A stretch of DNA of 54,535 nt, from assembly GCF_947631555.1 (NCBI RefSeq), contig NZ_CANRLT010000005.1, positions 1 to 54,535 of the forward strand, given 5' to 3'. The position numbers were made by a program, and so were the translations under genes. A model generated the notes under the pieces. The model was not told where the DNA came from, made no database searches, and worked only from the letters and a program-made list of their open reading frames with translations. Below, one piece after another: positions 18,620 to 27,499 of this stretch. This DNA comes from an uncultured Mailhella sp. GTDB taxonomy: Bacteria; Desulfobacterota; Desulfovibrionia; Desulfovibrionales; Desulfovibrionaceae. How positions within the stretch are numbered: the stretch's first letter is position 1; every line of letters begins with the position of its first letter.

Positions 18620-19597
18620 ATGAATCGCGGATACCTGTTCATCCTTCTCGCCACACTCTTCTTCAGCTCCATGGAAACGGCCCTCAAGACCATCGCTCAG
18701 GACTTCCACCCGCTCCAGCTCAACTGCACGCGCTTTCTCGTGGGCGGACTCCTGCTCATCCCCTTTGCGCTGCGCGGCCTCAGGCAGCACGGCACCAGAG
18801 CGGATCTGCGCGCCTGGAAAGGCTTCGCGGCTCTGGGCTTCCTCGGTCTTTTCGTGAGCATGGTTCTATATCAGACGTCCATCCTCTACACTCCCGCTTC
18901 CGTGGTCAGCGTGCTGTTCAGCTGCAACCCCGTCATGGTACTTGTCTTCGCCTGTCTTTTCCTCAGAACCGCCATTCTGCCCCAGCACGTCGCCGCCCTC
19001 GCCCTGGAGGTTGCCGGTGCGCTCGTCATCATTGACCCGTTCCACACCCGGCTGGATCCCATGGGCGTCACGCTGGTACTGCTCTCAGCCGCGCTCTTTG
19101 CCCTGTACGCCGTACTTGGAAAGAAGCAGTGCGCCGAATATTCCGGCATCGCCGTGACCTGTTTCAGCTGCCTTGCCGCCAGCGCGGAAATGCTCGCCTT
19201 CATCACTCTGAGCCACGCGCCCTTCTTCGACGCCCTGCTCCGCAGCTGCGGGCTGGAAAGTTTCGCCGCCGTGCCCCTGCTTGACGGCTACACCTGGGAC
19301 AACATCCTCATGGTCGTCTACGTCTGTGTCTTTGTCACCGGAGGCGGATACGCCGCCTACTTCATGGGCATGGAGGCGACCTCACCCATGCAGGCGTCCC
19401 TCGTCTTCTTCTTCAAGCCCGTCCTCGCCCCCATTCTGGCCATGTTCTTTCTGGGTGAGGCCATACCGTGGAACATGTGGGCCGGCATCGCGCTTATTCT
19501 CATCGCCTCCGCCGTATCCATGATCCCCACGCTGAAGACGCTCTCCGCCCTCGCGCCGCTCCTTACCGGGCGCTTCATCCGCCCGCCCCGGCACTGA
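18620..19597 (+). CDS. DMT-superfamily (EamA) transporter
   Basis: A 325-residue inner-membrane protein with ten hydrophobic segments arranged as two EamA repeats. The first repeat opens with YLFILLATLFFSSMETALK and contains LQLNCTRFLVGGLLLIPFAL; the second contains TSPMQASLVFFFKPVLAPIL and ends near GIALILIASAVSMIP. Members export amino acids, metabolites or nucleotide sugars; specificity cannot be told here. The ATG at 18620 follows AAAGGAACG, which fixes the start. It stands 222 bases after the DUF2233 gene and probably has its own promoter. Confidence 0.85.
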   Translation: MNRGYLFILLATLFFSSMETALKTIAQDFHPLQLNCTRFLVGGLLLIPFALRGLRQHGTRADLRAWKGFAALGFLGLFVSMVLYQTSILYTPASVVSVLFSCNPVMVLVFACLFLRTAILPQHVAALALEVAGALVIIDPFHTRLDPMGVTLVLLSAALFALYAVLGKKQCAEYSGIAVTCFSCLAASAEMLAFITLSHAPFFDALLRSCGLESFAAVPLLDGYTWDNILMVVYVCVFVTGGGYAAYFMGMEATSPMQASLVFFFKPVLAPILAMFFLGEAIPWNMWAGIALILIASAVSMIPTLKTLSALAPLLTGRFIRPPRH

Positions 19598-19602
19598 CTG
19601 AA

Positions 19603-19632
19603 GGAGGCCCGCATCCTTTGATGCAGGCCTCC
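19603..19632. terminator. Likely bidirectional terminator between convergent genes
   Basis: A hairpin GGAGGCC-c-GCATC / GATGC-a-GGCCTCC with a short loop lies between the EamA gene and the first porin. There is no strong T run on either side, so the assignment rests on the stem and its location between converging genes. Confidence 0.5.
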
Positions 19633-19657
19633 GGTCAGAGTGAGAAAAAACGCGTTC

Positions 19658-20944
19658 TCAGAACAGATACTGGAAGTGCAGCGTCACGCGCCAGGCGTTC
19701 TCGTAGTGCTCTCCGCCGCGCCCGTGGGCGGTATCGGTATCGAAGTTTTCAACGACGTAGGCCAGTTCCAGACGGCTGGTCAGGTTCTTGTAGATCTCCC
19801 AGGTGTTCAGCAGATTGAATTCAACGAGGCTGTCTTCGCTGGTCAGGTAGGAAGAATAAGCGTTGGGCGCACCGCAGCCGCCGTTGTACCGAGAGTTCGT
19901 GCCGCCGATGTAGACGACGCCGAGGTCATGGGTCAGTCCGGAGAGGAAGGAAATCCCGTTCAGCTGGACGCCAAGGCCCCAGGTGCCGCCAATGACGGTG
20001 TTGTGTATGCCGTTCCCAGCCCCAGGCCCCCAGGTATTATCAAAAAAGGTGCTGGATGCGTTGAAATCTCCGAAGATGACCGGAAACTGGCCGCTGTTCT
20101 TCAGCGCTCCCCTGCCGTCGCCGGAAGCGTACCAGCCAAGGAGCGCAGGTTCGGCAAACTTCAGCGCATACGCTGCGCGGGCCACGGCGAACCAGCCTTG
20201 CTGATCGCTTCTGCCGCTGTAGGCCGCCCTTCCCCATCCGGCATCAAGAGCAAGGGTAACGGGATTAAAAGGCTGCCATTCCAGACCGCCGCCGAAAGTC
20301 AGAATATCGGCGTGCGGCCCGGCACTGATGTTTCCCTGCGCATCGGCTTCAAGCCCTGCCGCCTTGGAACCATACACGGCCCAGGGAGAGACGCTCCATG
20401 AGCCAAAAGTAGCCGTGCCGGTTAGTCCAAAGAGGTCATAGGTCCTGGCATGCGGCGAATCGTCCTCCGCACGGGCGGGACGCAGCCAGAAGGCGGACAG
20501 TGAAACGCCGTCCCCCAAGGGCGTGTGGACGGCCACGCCATCGGCCACAAGATCGCTGATATGCACACCCGTGCTGGCAAAGGAAGGCAGGGAAACGGAC
20601 TGGCGTCCCATGCGAAGCTTCACGTCCGTTCCGGGCAGCCGCCAGTCAATATACGCCTGCCGCATGACGACATCGAGATCCGCGCCCTTATTGCGGTTCC
20701 TCGTGCCCCAGCCCCATCGGGTTTCGGTCTGAAAATAGCCGGAAAGATCTTCGCTGACAGAAAAGGTCAGGCCCAGACGGACGCGGGATTGCATATCATC
20801 GGCGTTGATTCCGGTGAAGTCCCCTTCTCCCGTCTGAAACACGAATTGATAGTTTCCACCGAGCTTCACCTCGACGGCGGAAGCGGGAGCTGAGGCCGCC
20901 AGCACGAGAGCTGAAGCCATGAACAAGGTAACGAGCTTTGCCAT
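19658..20944 (-). CDS. Desulfovibrio-type outer-membrane porin (copy 1)
   Basis: A 428-residue outer-membrane protein with a signal peptide (MAKLVTLFMASALVLAASAPASA) and alternating beta-strand sequence to a C terminus ending in HFQYLF, the usual outer-membrane sorting signal. It resembles the trimeric porins of Desulfovibrionaceae, which let sulfate, lactate and other small solutes pass. It is clearly related to the second porin at 21771-23102 across most of its length (for example the common motif IENFDTDTAHGR/VENFDTDTAHGR). The start at 20944 gives the signal peptide directly. Upstream, a TATACT box near 21085-21090 may be its -10 site. Confidence 0.88.
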   Translation of the reverse strand: MAKLVTLFMASALVLAASAPASAVEVKLGGNYQFVFQTGEGDFTGINADDMQSRVRLGLTFSVSEDLSGYFQTETRWGWGTRNRNKGADLDVVMRQAYIDWRLPGTDVKLRMGRQSVSLPSFASTGVHISDLVADGVAVHTPLGDGVSLSAFWLRPARAEDDSPHARTYDLFGLTGTATFGSWSVSPWAVYGSKAAGLEADAQGNISAGPHADILTFGGGLEWQPFNPVTLALDAGWGRAAYSGRSDQQGWFAVARAAYALKFAEPALLGWYASGDGRGALKNSGQFPVIFGDFNASSTFFDNTWGPGAGNGIHNTVIGGTWGLGVQLNGISFLSGLTHDLGVVYIGGTNSRYNGGCGAPNAYSSYLTSEDSLVEFNLLNTWEIYKNLTSRLELAYVVENFDTDTAHGRGGEHYENAWRVTLHFQYLF

Positions 20945-21770
20945 TGGGTCACCAACCTTTCCGGCCCGAAGGCCCATAAAAATCCATGCCGTTCCGCTGC
21001 GACTGCTCTCCGTTTTCAGCGCACGACGCCTTCGGAGCGAAGCCGCGGAACAGCTCTAAAGCCATTCTCCTATGCGGGAATGTATAGTATACGTCAAGTT
21101 TTTTAAATGTAATGAGACATCATTCCTTCTGCATCTATGGCATTTTTTCCTTTTTTCACATGGAAATTTATAGAATAATCACTTTATTTATATGAATAAA
21201 TTTTTGATGAAAGCTCAAAAACAAGAAACTTTCGTTTGATAAAAAAGTTTTAACATTTTTTTGTTTTTATCTCTTGTTCCAATAAAAACTATCTGCCATA
21301 ATTTTTCTCCACATTTTTTGCAATGACGAACATTTAGAATAATTTCACATGGTTCGCCTGTTCTTCATTGTGTTCAAATATAGTTCAGCTAAAGCAACGA
21401 TAAGGGCGTATGTTCCCTTTTTCGTGGAATTTTTGTTTCTTTCCGCCGGAACTGCACAGGATAGCAAACTTTTTTAACAATCTTTTTGCTTCTTTTGATT
21501 TGGAAACAGATGCGATTTTCTGCCGGAAATGTGCGCCGTGCCCGGATTCCCCATGCAGGAAGCCCTCCGGCTGTAAGCAGCCTTATGACAGGCTTGGCAG
21601 TTTTTTCCCCGCACACACAGGAAGCCATCCAGAACATCTTGAGCGCCGGCATCGTTCTTCTGTGCCACCGTAGGAACGCGCCTGGCAGAATTTTTCCCTG
21701 CCGGAACGACAGTGAAACGGCGACCCGCCGTGAAGACAGGCCGCCGTTATGTCAAAAAATACTGGAAAAA
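20945..21770. other. AT-rich spacer between the two porins
   Basis: About 0.8 kb without a convincing gene. The part from about 21070 to 21490 is markedly AT-rich against GC-rich neighbours, with many A and T runs and a TATACT box at 21085-21090 facing copy 1. The stretch 21490-21770 returns to a mixed composition and could hold remnants of an earlier porin upstream region. Confidence 0.6.
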
Positions 21771-23102
21771 TCAGAACCGATACTGAAAATGCAGAGCCAC
21801 GCGCCAGTCGTTGTTATAGCTCTCACCACTGCGTCCATGGGCGGTATCAGTATCGAAGTTTTCAATGATGTAGGCCAGTTCCAAAGCGGTCGTCAGATTC
21901 TTATAGATCTCATAGGTGTTCAGCAGATTGAACTCCACACAGGAATCCTCGGCGGTCAGGTAGTCGTACCCGTCGCCGTACCCGCCGTTATCCTTGCTGT
22001 TCGTGCCGCCGAACCAGGTCACACTGAAGTCATGGTTCAGTCCCTCGAGGAAGGAAAGCCCGTTCAACTGGGCGCTCACGCCCCACGTTCCGCCGATGGT
22101 ATGGTGGTTGCCGCCGAAGATGCCGTATGCTGCGTTGAAGTAGGTGCTGGTGCCGTCGAAATCGCCGTAGATAGAGGGAACCTGGCCTGAATACTTCTCA
22201 TCGTGACTGTCGTCACCGGAGGCGTACCAGGCAAGCAGGGCGGGTTCGGCAAAGCCGAGGTCATACGATGCCTTGCCTGCAAGGTACCAGCCTTCCTGAT
22301 CGCGCAGGGACTGCTCGCTGTTGCTGTAACGGGTGTGGCCATAGGCGCCGTCCAGGGCCAGCGTCAGCGCGTCAAGCGGCTTCCACTCCAGCCCCAGACC
22401 GCCGAGGAAAATGTCGGCGCGTCCATCGCCCACGATATTCCCCTGTTCTTCCATGGGATTTTCGAAATCCTCCGCCGTCTGATCGCCTTCCGCATTCTTG
22501 CCCTTGGCGCCATAGAGCAGCCAGGGCGTCAGCGTCAGACTGTCAAAACCGGCGCTGCCGATCAGACCGAACAGGTCAAATTCCCTGCTGACCACCGGAT
22601 CATCCGAACTGCGGTACAGGCGCGTCCAGAAGGCCGTCAGATTATAGCTGCCGGCAAAAGGAAGAGAAGCGACCACACCATCGCCAACCATATCGGCGAT
22701 GATGGGCGAAACGCCGGCATAGGCCGGCATATCAAAGGCATGGCGGCCCATGCGGATCTTCATCTCAGTGCCCGGAACCTTCCAGTCAATATACGCCTGG
22801 CGCAGCTCCACAGTCAGTGCCTCACTGCCTCCGGACCCGCTGTCGTTGCTGGTGCTGCTGCCAAGTTCCCACTCGTTGTTTGTCTGGAAATAACCCGAAA
22901 GGTTTTCGTTGACGGAGAGAGACAGCCCCAGACGGACGCGCTGCTGATTACTGGCTTCATTGGCGCCGCGGAAGCCCACGGAGCCTGTCTGATACTGAAA
23001 GAGGTATTCGCCGTCGACGCTGACATCGACAGCCGAGGCGGGGGAGGAAGAGGAAGCGAGCACAAAGCCGGCCAGAAGGAAAAGTGTAGCGAGTTTTTTC
23101 AT
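21771..23102 (-). CDS. Desulfovibrio-type outer-membrane porin (copy 2)
   Basis: A 443-residue paralogue of the porin at 19658. Signal peptide MKKLATLFLLAGFVLASSSSPASA, then mature sequence beginning VDVSVDGEYLFQYQTGSVGF, many beta strands, and a C terminus ending HFQYRF. Copy 2 has a longer acidic loop near ESSTSNDSG and a different set of surface segments, so it may pass other solutes. The start at 23102 is preceded by AGGA and gives a complete signal; the reading frame is open 174 bases further but without native-like sequence. Fur-like boxes lie about 160 bases upstream. Confidence 0.88.
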   Translation of the reverse strand: MKKLATLFLLAGFVLASSSSPASAVDVSVDGEYLFQYQTGSVGFRGANEASNQQRVRLGLSLSVNENLSGYFQTNNEWELGSSTSNDSGSGGSEALTVELRQAYIDWKVPGTEMKIRMGRHAFDMPAYAGVSPIIADMVGDGVVASLPFAGSYNLTAFWTRLYRSSDDPVVSREFDLFGLIGSAGFDSLTLTPWLLYGAKGKNAEGDQTAEDFENPMEEQGNIVGDGRADIFLGGLGLEWKPLDALTLALDGAYGHTRYSNSEQSLRDQEGWYLAGKASYDLGFAEPALLAWYASGDDSHDEKYSGQVPSIYGDFDGTSTYFNAAYGIFGGNHHTIGGTWGVSAQLNGLSFLEGLNHDFSVTWFGGTNSKDNGGYGDGYDYLTAEDSCVEFNLLNTYEIYKNLTTALELAYIIENFDTDTAHGRSGESYNNDWRVALHFQYRF

Positions 23103-23260
23103 AAGAAGTCCTGCATGTTTTCCGCTCGAAGCGGGAATCTGAAGCGCCCCGGCTGCGATGTGCTCTCCGGCCCCCGCCTTTGCTCGCACGCATACCGTTT
23201 GCAGCCAGTACCTGACGCAAAACCGACCATCTCTCAAAATCGAAGGATTGTCAACATTAT

Positions 23261-23275
23261 TGAAAATGAAATTCA
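23261..23275. promoter_or_regulatory. Fur-like operator candidate 1
   Basis: TGAAAATGAAATTCA resembles the TGAAAAT-N-ATTTTCA inverted repeat described for Fur in Desulfovibrio, with two mismatches. It lies about 160 bases upstream of the porin at 21771-23102, on the side of its promoter. Iron control of this porin is inference. Confidence 0.35.
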
Positions 23276-23418
23276 ATTTAAATTATTTTTTTATTTCCAA
23301 ATTTCGCTCTCCGCCAAGGAAATTTGAAAATTTTCGAAAAATGTTCTGCGTTCTTCTTCCTCAAAAAGCAGGACAGGATACGGCAAAACTGATAGAAATC
23401 CCTCACTGTCAATAATTT

Positions 23419-23433
23419 TGAAAATGAAATTTA
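23419..23433. promoter_or_regulatory. Fur-like operator candidate 2
   Basis: TGAAAATGAAATTTA shares its first 13 bases with the motif at 23261. Between them, near 23324-23337, a further TGAAAATTTTCG is half-palindromic. The cluster might bind a Fur or similar dimeric regulator. Confidence 0.3.
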
Positions 23434-24332
23434 TTTTTGATAACTAGCCGTTTTTTTTTCACTCTCCGGCGGATCCTCTGCCACTCGGAGCGAAGCCGTC
23501 TGATCCCGTTTCCTTCCATCCATGCTCCGTGAGTTCTGTCCGCGGCTTTTTTGTCTGCCACAAGCGCAAGAAAGCCGCAGGTTCAAGATGGTACGCCACT
23601 CTCCATGTGCCTCCGATTCCTTGCAGGAACCAGCGAACCGGACGAATGCGATTTTCCCAGTTGTCATGAACCTGCGACTTTGCACAGCAGAATAAGGAAT
23701 TTTTTTTGCGGGAAGCGCACGTGGCAGCGGCAGCCGGAGTTTTGTTTACTTGCCTTTCCCTTCCCCACCCCCCGCGGAACAGCAATCGGAAGCAAGCAGA
23801 TAATGCGGACGGCTTCTTCATCCGGTCAGAGCCTGCGAATATGGCCACGCAACTGAAGCGAGGAAAACCGGCGCGAGCGGGCAAGCGCACTCTGCCGAAA
23901 CAAGGGAAAATGCCTGGGGATCAAACCATAACGGTGAAATGATGCACTCTGGCGCCAAGTCCTTCTTTGCAAACCATTCCATATGACACAAACGTTTTGA
24001 CTTCTGACTGCATCCACAATCTTCGGCGGGGCACAATGTAAATTTTCTCTAAAAAAATGCCAGTAACAGGAAAAACTTCTTCCCCTGCAGCGCACTTGCA
24101 GAAACACGCTGGAATTGTTATTCAAGGAAACGAACTGTTGGCAATCTGGGAACGGCTGAAGGTTCGCTCTCCGGCCATAAACCGGAAGCATAAGAAACGC
24201 CGCTGACGGCAGGACGTTCTGAAGAGTCGGACTCCGTTTCCCCGTATTCCCGGCAGTTCGCTGAGCCACAGCGCATCAAGCGTCTGAAAAGGCCATGCAC
24301 CTGCTCACTTTTAATCGGCAAGGGGAAAACAC

Positions 24333-25739
24333 ATGTCTGAACAGGAACACAAACTGGAAATGTATGGCGGCATCTTCGGGGGATTGATTCCCCTGCTGGT
24401 ACTGATCATCGGACTCGTCTGGCTGTCCGTGGCACAAAGGGGCGGAACCAAGCCCTTCTGGGCCTGCGCATGGATCGCTCTGGCCGTAGGGCTGTTCTTC
24501 GCCAAAAACAAGCAGGACTACTGCCTTGCCGCCATGCGGGGCATCGGCGACAAAACGGGCATCGTTATCGTGACGGCATGGCTGTTTGCAGGTGTGTTCG
24601 GCAGTCTGATGGCCGCAGGTGGACTGGTCAAGGGCCTGCTCTGGATCGGCATGACCACAGGCGCGCAGGGCAGCATTTTTGTCTGTCTGGTCTTCCTTGC
24701 GGCCATGCTCTTTGCCCTTGGCACCGGGACCTCAACGGGGACGTGTATTGCGCTCTCTCCCGTTCTCTACCCGGCTGGTGTGTTCCTCGGAGCCGATCCC
24801 GCCATGTGCGCACTGGCCATACTCTCCGGCGCGGCCTTCGGTGACAACCTGGCCCCCATCTCCGACACCACCATCGTTTCCGCCTATACCCAGGGCGCGA
24901 CCATGCGCGACGTGGTGAAGAGCCGCTTCCCGCTGTCCGTATCGGCGGCCGCCATCGCCATGGTCATCTTCTTCATCTTCGGCGGAAACGGCCATGCCGC
25001 CAGTCTTCCTGAAATTCAGGCCAACCTTGACCCGAAGGGTGCGGCCATGCTGCTGGCACTCGCAGTGGTGGTGATCTCCGCGCTCAGAGGCCGCCACATC
25101 ATCGAATCACTCATCTACGGCAATGTGGCGGCAGCCGTCATTGGTATCGCCATCGGCAACCTCGTTCCCACGAGCATATTCGGCATTCCCGCCAAGAGCG
25201 GTGCGTCCACGGGCATTGTCCAGAACGGCATTGAAGGCGTCGTGGGAGCGATCATCTTCGCCATACTTATTCTTGCGGTGACCCAGATACTCGTTGAATG
25301 CGGCATCATGCGCCGTGTCCTTGAAATCGCTCACAAGAGCTTCGTATCCACGGTGCGGCAGGCCGAATTCTTCATCATCGGCGTGACCATCCTTGCATCC
25401 ATCCCGATCTCGGCCAACGCCCCCGCAGAGCTCCTGGTCGGCCCATCGCTGGTAAAGCCCACAGGTGAAAAGTTCGGCCTTGCGGCTGCACGGCGTGCCA
25501 ACCTGATGGACTGCGCGGTGTGTACGGTGTTCTTCATTCTGCCCTGGCATATCGCCGTAGCCGCATGGTACGGCGCGGTACACAGCGCGGCAGAAGCCTA
25601 CGGCATCGCAGCGCCTTCCATCTCAGCGGCTCTGTACAATCCCTATTCCTGGGCGCTTCTGGCCGTCCTCACCTTTTCCGCCTTCACCGGTTGGAATCGC
25701 AAGTTTGCCAATGCCGGAGAAAAGGGCGAAGGCGCCTGA
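24333..25739 (+). CDS. NhaC-family Na+/H+ antiporter
   Basis: A 468-residue inner-membrane protein with about eleven to twelve hydrophobic segments. The segment GAAFGDNLAPISDTTIVSA matches the conserved core of the NhaC family, and a repeated GTGTSTGT motif precedes it. Such carriers exchange sodium for protons or, in some members, malate/lactate or other organic anions. The start at 24333 follows AAGGGGAAA. The gene is monocistronic: it is preceded by 1.2 kb of non-coding DNA and followed by a strong terminator. The family is clear; substrate is not. Confidence 0.88.
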   Translation: MSEQEHKLEMYGGIFGGLIPLLVLIIGLVWLSVAQRGGTKPFWACAWIALAVGLFFAKNKQDYCLAAMRGIGDKTGIVIVTAWLFAGVFGSLMAAGGLVKGLLWIGMTTGAQGSIFVCLVFLAAMLFALGTGTSTGTCIALSPVLYPAGVFLGADPAMCALAILSGAAFGDNLAPISDTTIVSAYTQGATMRDVVKSRFPLSVSAAAIAMVIFFIFGGNGHAASLPEIQANLDPKGAAMLLALAVVVISALRGRHIIESLIYGNVAAAVIGIAIGNLVPTSIFGIPAKSGASTGIVQNGIEGVVGAIIFAILILAVTQILVECGIMRRVLEIAHKSFVSTVRQAEFFIIGVTILASIPISANAPAELLVGPSLVKPTGEKFGLAAARRANLMDCAVCTVFFILPWHIAVAAWYGAVHSAAEAYGIAAPSISAALYNPYSWALLAVLTFSAFTGWNRKFANAGEKGEGA

Positions 25740-25760
25740 TCCCGTCTCCCCTCCATCCAC

Positions 25761-25792
25761 GCGCCGCGGATTCTGTTCCGCGGCGCTTTTTT
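25761..25792 (+). terminator. Terminator after the NhaC gene
   Basis: A perfect 10-bp stem GCGCCGCGGA / TCCGCGGCGC with a six-base loop is followed by six T. It begins 22 bases after the stop codon. Confidence 0.92.
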
Positions 25793-26024
25793 CGTCTGCA
25801 AAAAAGCCGCGCTCCATCCTTTTTGAAGTTTTGCCGAAAACGAACTCACACGGCACTCGAAAGATATGCTGTCTGACGGCATAAAAAACGAAGCCTTCGC
25901 CGCGGGACACCATGCGCACCCGCTTCCGGATGGAACGCTTCTCCATCCCAATCTGCGGAGTTTTCTCTTCCCCTTCCGGCGATTTAACGCTAGGAAAATT
26001 GTTGGAAAAACGGAGGCTCAACGG

Positions 26025-26651
26025 ATGAAAAAATTCGTATCGCTCTGCGTTATGTTCGCCCTGCTCTTCTGCGCTGTGCAGGCTTCCGCCGGAATCCTTG
26101 AAACAAAAAAGCACGGCAGCTGGCGCTCCTTCATCGTCGACAGCGAAGGCTACCAATTCGCAGGTATGTCCTGTTTGCACAAAGAAGTCTCCCTCGTCGT
26201 CTGTTTTTATCCAAAGCAGTTAACCTCTCCGAAACACTACATGATTCTTTTGATGTCTCCGCTCGATGGATATAACAAGCCGCACCGCAAGAACCTTCGT
26301 GTTCCAGGTCAGATGCGGGTCGACAGAATGCGGCTTTACGATATTGACTGTTCCTTCGAGGCGGACAAGAACGATCTGTTCTGCTATCTGAACGGCGACC
26401 TTGCGCCCGATTTCTTTCTCGAAGCCATGAAGGGGAGCACCGTCAGAATCAAGGTAAACTTTGAAGAGCCTGTCATTCTGAAATTCCCCCTTTCCGGCTT
26501 TACGGCAGCTATGGACAGATGTGCGTATCTCCTCGAACGGCTGGAAGCGGAGGGAGAAGCCGGAACGAATCCCGATGAGCAGTATTTTCGGGAAAGGCGC
26601 CGTCAGCCCCGCCCCAGACCCGACAGCAGGCGGGATCTCGAATATTTCTAG
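26025..26651 (+). CDS. Secreted protein of unknown function
   Basis: A 208-residue protein with a clear signal peptide (MKKFVSLCVMFALLFCAVQASA, cleaved near residue 22). The mature part has four cysteines in the first half (MSCLHKEVSLVVCFYP and later IDCSFEADKNDLFCYLNG), possibly forming disulfides, and a proline/arginine-rich C terminus (RERRRQPRPRPDSRRDLEYF). I do not recognise a family. The start at 26025 follows CGGAGG and gives the signal directly; a longer frame from 25866 lacks native features. A short hairpin (AGCCGG / CCGGCT with T4, 26650-26671) probably ends transcription. Confidence 0.72.
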   Translation: MKKFVSLCVMFALLFCAVQASAGILETKKHGSWRSFIVDSEGYQFAGMSCLHKEVSLVVCFYPKQLTSPKHYMILLMSPLDGYNKPHRKNLRVPGQMRVDRMRLYDIDCSFEADKNDLFCYLNGDLAPDFFLEAMKGSTVRIKVNFEEPVILKFPLSGFTAAMDRCAYLLERLEAEGEAGTNPDEQYFRERRRQPRPRPDSRRDLEYF

Positions 26652-26671
26652 CCGGATTTCCCCGGCTTTTC
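26650..26671 (+). terminator. Weak terminator after the secreted unknown protein
   Basis: A six-base-pair stem AGCCGG / CCGGCT with a six-base loop and four T overlaps the stop codon. The short stem makes it tentative. Confidence 0.5.
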
Positions 26672-26976
26672 CAAAGTCAACGCTGCACGGCGGCATTTCC
26701 TTCCGTACCAGCCCGGGCGCTCTCCCCACTCCCTGCGGCTTTTTTCTAACGCCTCTCTGCGAGAGCCAGGGCAGAACTAATACGGGAATATGCGGGAAAG
26801 CTACGGCTGACGATTCACTCTCCCCGCCCGTCAACACCACCAGTAAAAACGGCCTCGCCCTGCCGCCGGACATGCTTTGCAAAGGTTTTGCGCCCGTTGT
26901 GACTGCAGCAGCGTACGCGAGTCGGTTCGTGGATCAGACAAAAGAAAAAGGCCACGCAAAAGCATGGCCCGAAAAA
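26652..26976. other. Intergenic region before the tRNA gene
   Basis: About 325 bases containing the tRNA terminator at 26944-26969 on the minus strand. Apart from that I see no gene or repeat. Confidence 0.6.
26944..26969 (-). terminator. Terminator of the tRNA-Lys transcript
   Basis: On the minus strand GGCCATGC and GCGTGGCC pair around a TTTT loop, followed by five T. It lies 8 bases past the 3' end of the tRNA and also could serve the minus-strand gene at 27110-27499. Confidence 0.8.
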
Positions 26977-27052
26977 TGGTGGGACGTGCGCGATTCGAAC
27001 GCGCGACTCTCTGCTTAAAAGGCAGGTACTCTACCGCCTGAGTTAACGTCCC
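26977..27052 (-). tRNA. tRNA-Lys (anticodon TTT)
   Basis: On the minus strand a 76-base tRNA with the CCA end encoded. The acceptor stem GGGACGT pairs perfectly with ACGTCCC. The D arm has ACTC / GAGT, the anticodon loop is CTTTTAA giving TTT, and the T arm is GCGCG-TTCGAAT-CGCGC. One oddity: the outermost anticodon-stem pair (27-43) is a C-A mismatch. The terminator is immediately downstream. Confidence 0.96.
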
Positions 27053-27109
27053 CGCAACAGTCAGAAAGACATAGCGCCGAACGCCTGGAACGTCAAGAGA
27101 AAATGCGCA

Positions 27110-27499
27110 CTATTTCTCGCGTGTCAGAACAAGCGGGATGACATGCAGAGCCGTTGAAACTTCCTCGGTGTCTCCCAGGCTCCACGTCCAGGTTCCATCC
27201 TCCCAGCCTACGCGCCGGGCTAGTTCAGCGGTGACTCCCCGGATGTTGATGACGGGATGCCGCAGAAACACCGCAGGCAGTCCGTGGGTTAGGTTGCAGG
27301 CAAGGCAGGCATGGCCGCGCTGATGCAGTTCGAAAAGGAACTTCAGCGTGTCCGCGTTTCCTGAAAGCAGCGAGAGCCGGATGTCATAGGCGCCGTCCTC
27401 GGCATCGCCGAAAAGCGCTTCAAAAAACTGATCCGTCCGTTCCGGGGGAAAGACCTCGTTCAGACAGGCCGGGGAAAAGATCTCTTCATGGCTGGACAT
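27110..27499 (-). CDS. Conserved hypothetical protein of Desulfovibrionaceae type
   Basis: A 129-residue soluble protein. The start at 27499 is chosen because AAGGAGG lies six bases upstream. The sequence opens MSSHEEIFSPACLNEVFPPERTD and contains DQFFEALFGDAEDGAYDIRL, a pattern I associate with a small Desulfovibrio protein sometimes mislabelled after a homeobox protein; that recollection is not proof. A pair of cysteines (HACLACNLTHG) sits mid-protein. It lies 57 bases upstream of the tRNA-Lys gene on the same strand and may share its transcript. Function unknown. Confidence 0.72.
   Translation of the reverse strand: MSSHEEIFSPACLNEVFPPERTDQFFEALFGDAEDGAYDIRLSLLSGNADTLKFLFELHQRGHACLACNLTHGLPAVFLRHPVINIRGVTAELARRVGWEDGTWTWSLGDTEEVSTALHVIPLVLTREK

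Larger units (their letters stand above)
23103..24332. other. Intergenic region with Fur-like boxes and a decayed terminator copy
   Basis: About 1.2 kb between the second porin and the NhaC gene. It holds two similar motifs at 23261-23275 and 23419-23433, an AT-rich block from 23245 to 23450, and from about 23475 to 23580 a degenerate copy of the sequence that follows the NhaC gene. No coding frame here has credible character. Confidence 0.6.

Noticed and set aside
23459..24269. Several open frames between the second porin and the NhaC gene
   Set aside because: No ribosome sites, no domains, mutually overlapping on both strands.
26521..27018. Plus-strand frame ending in the tRNA gene
   Set aside because: Its C terminus is a reading of the tRNA-Lys complement, a familiar false gene end, and the rest overlaps the end of the secreted protein gene.
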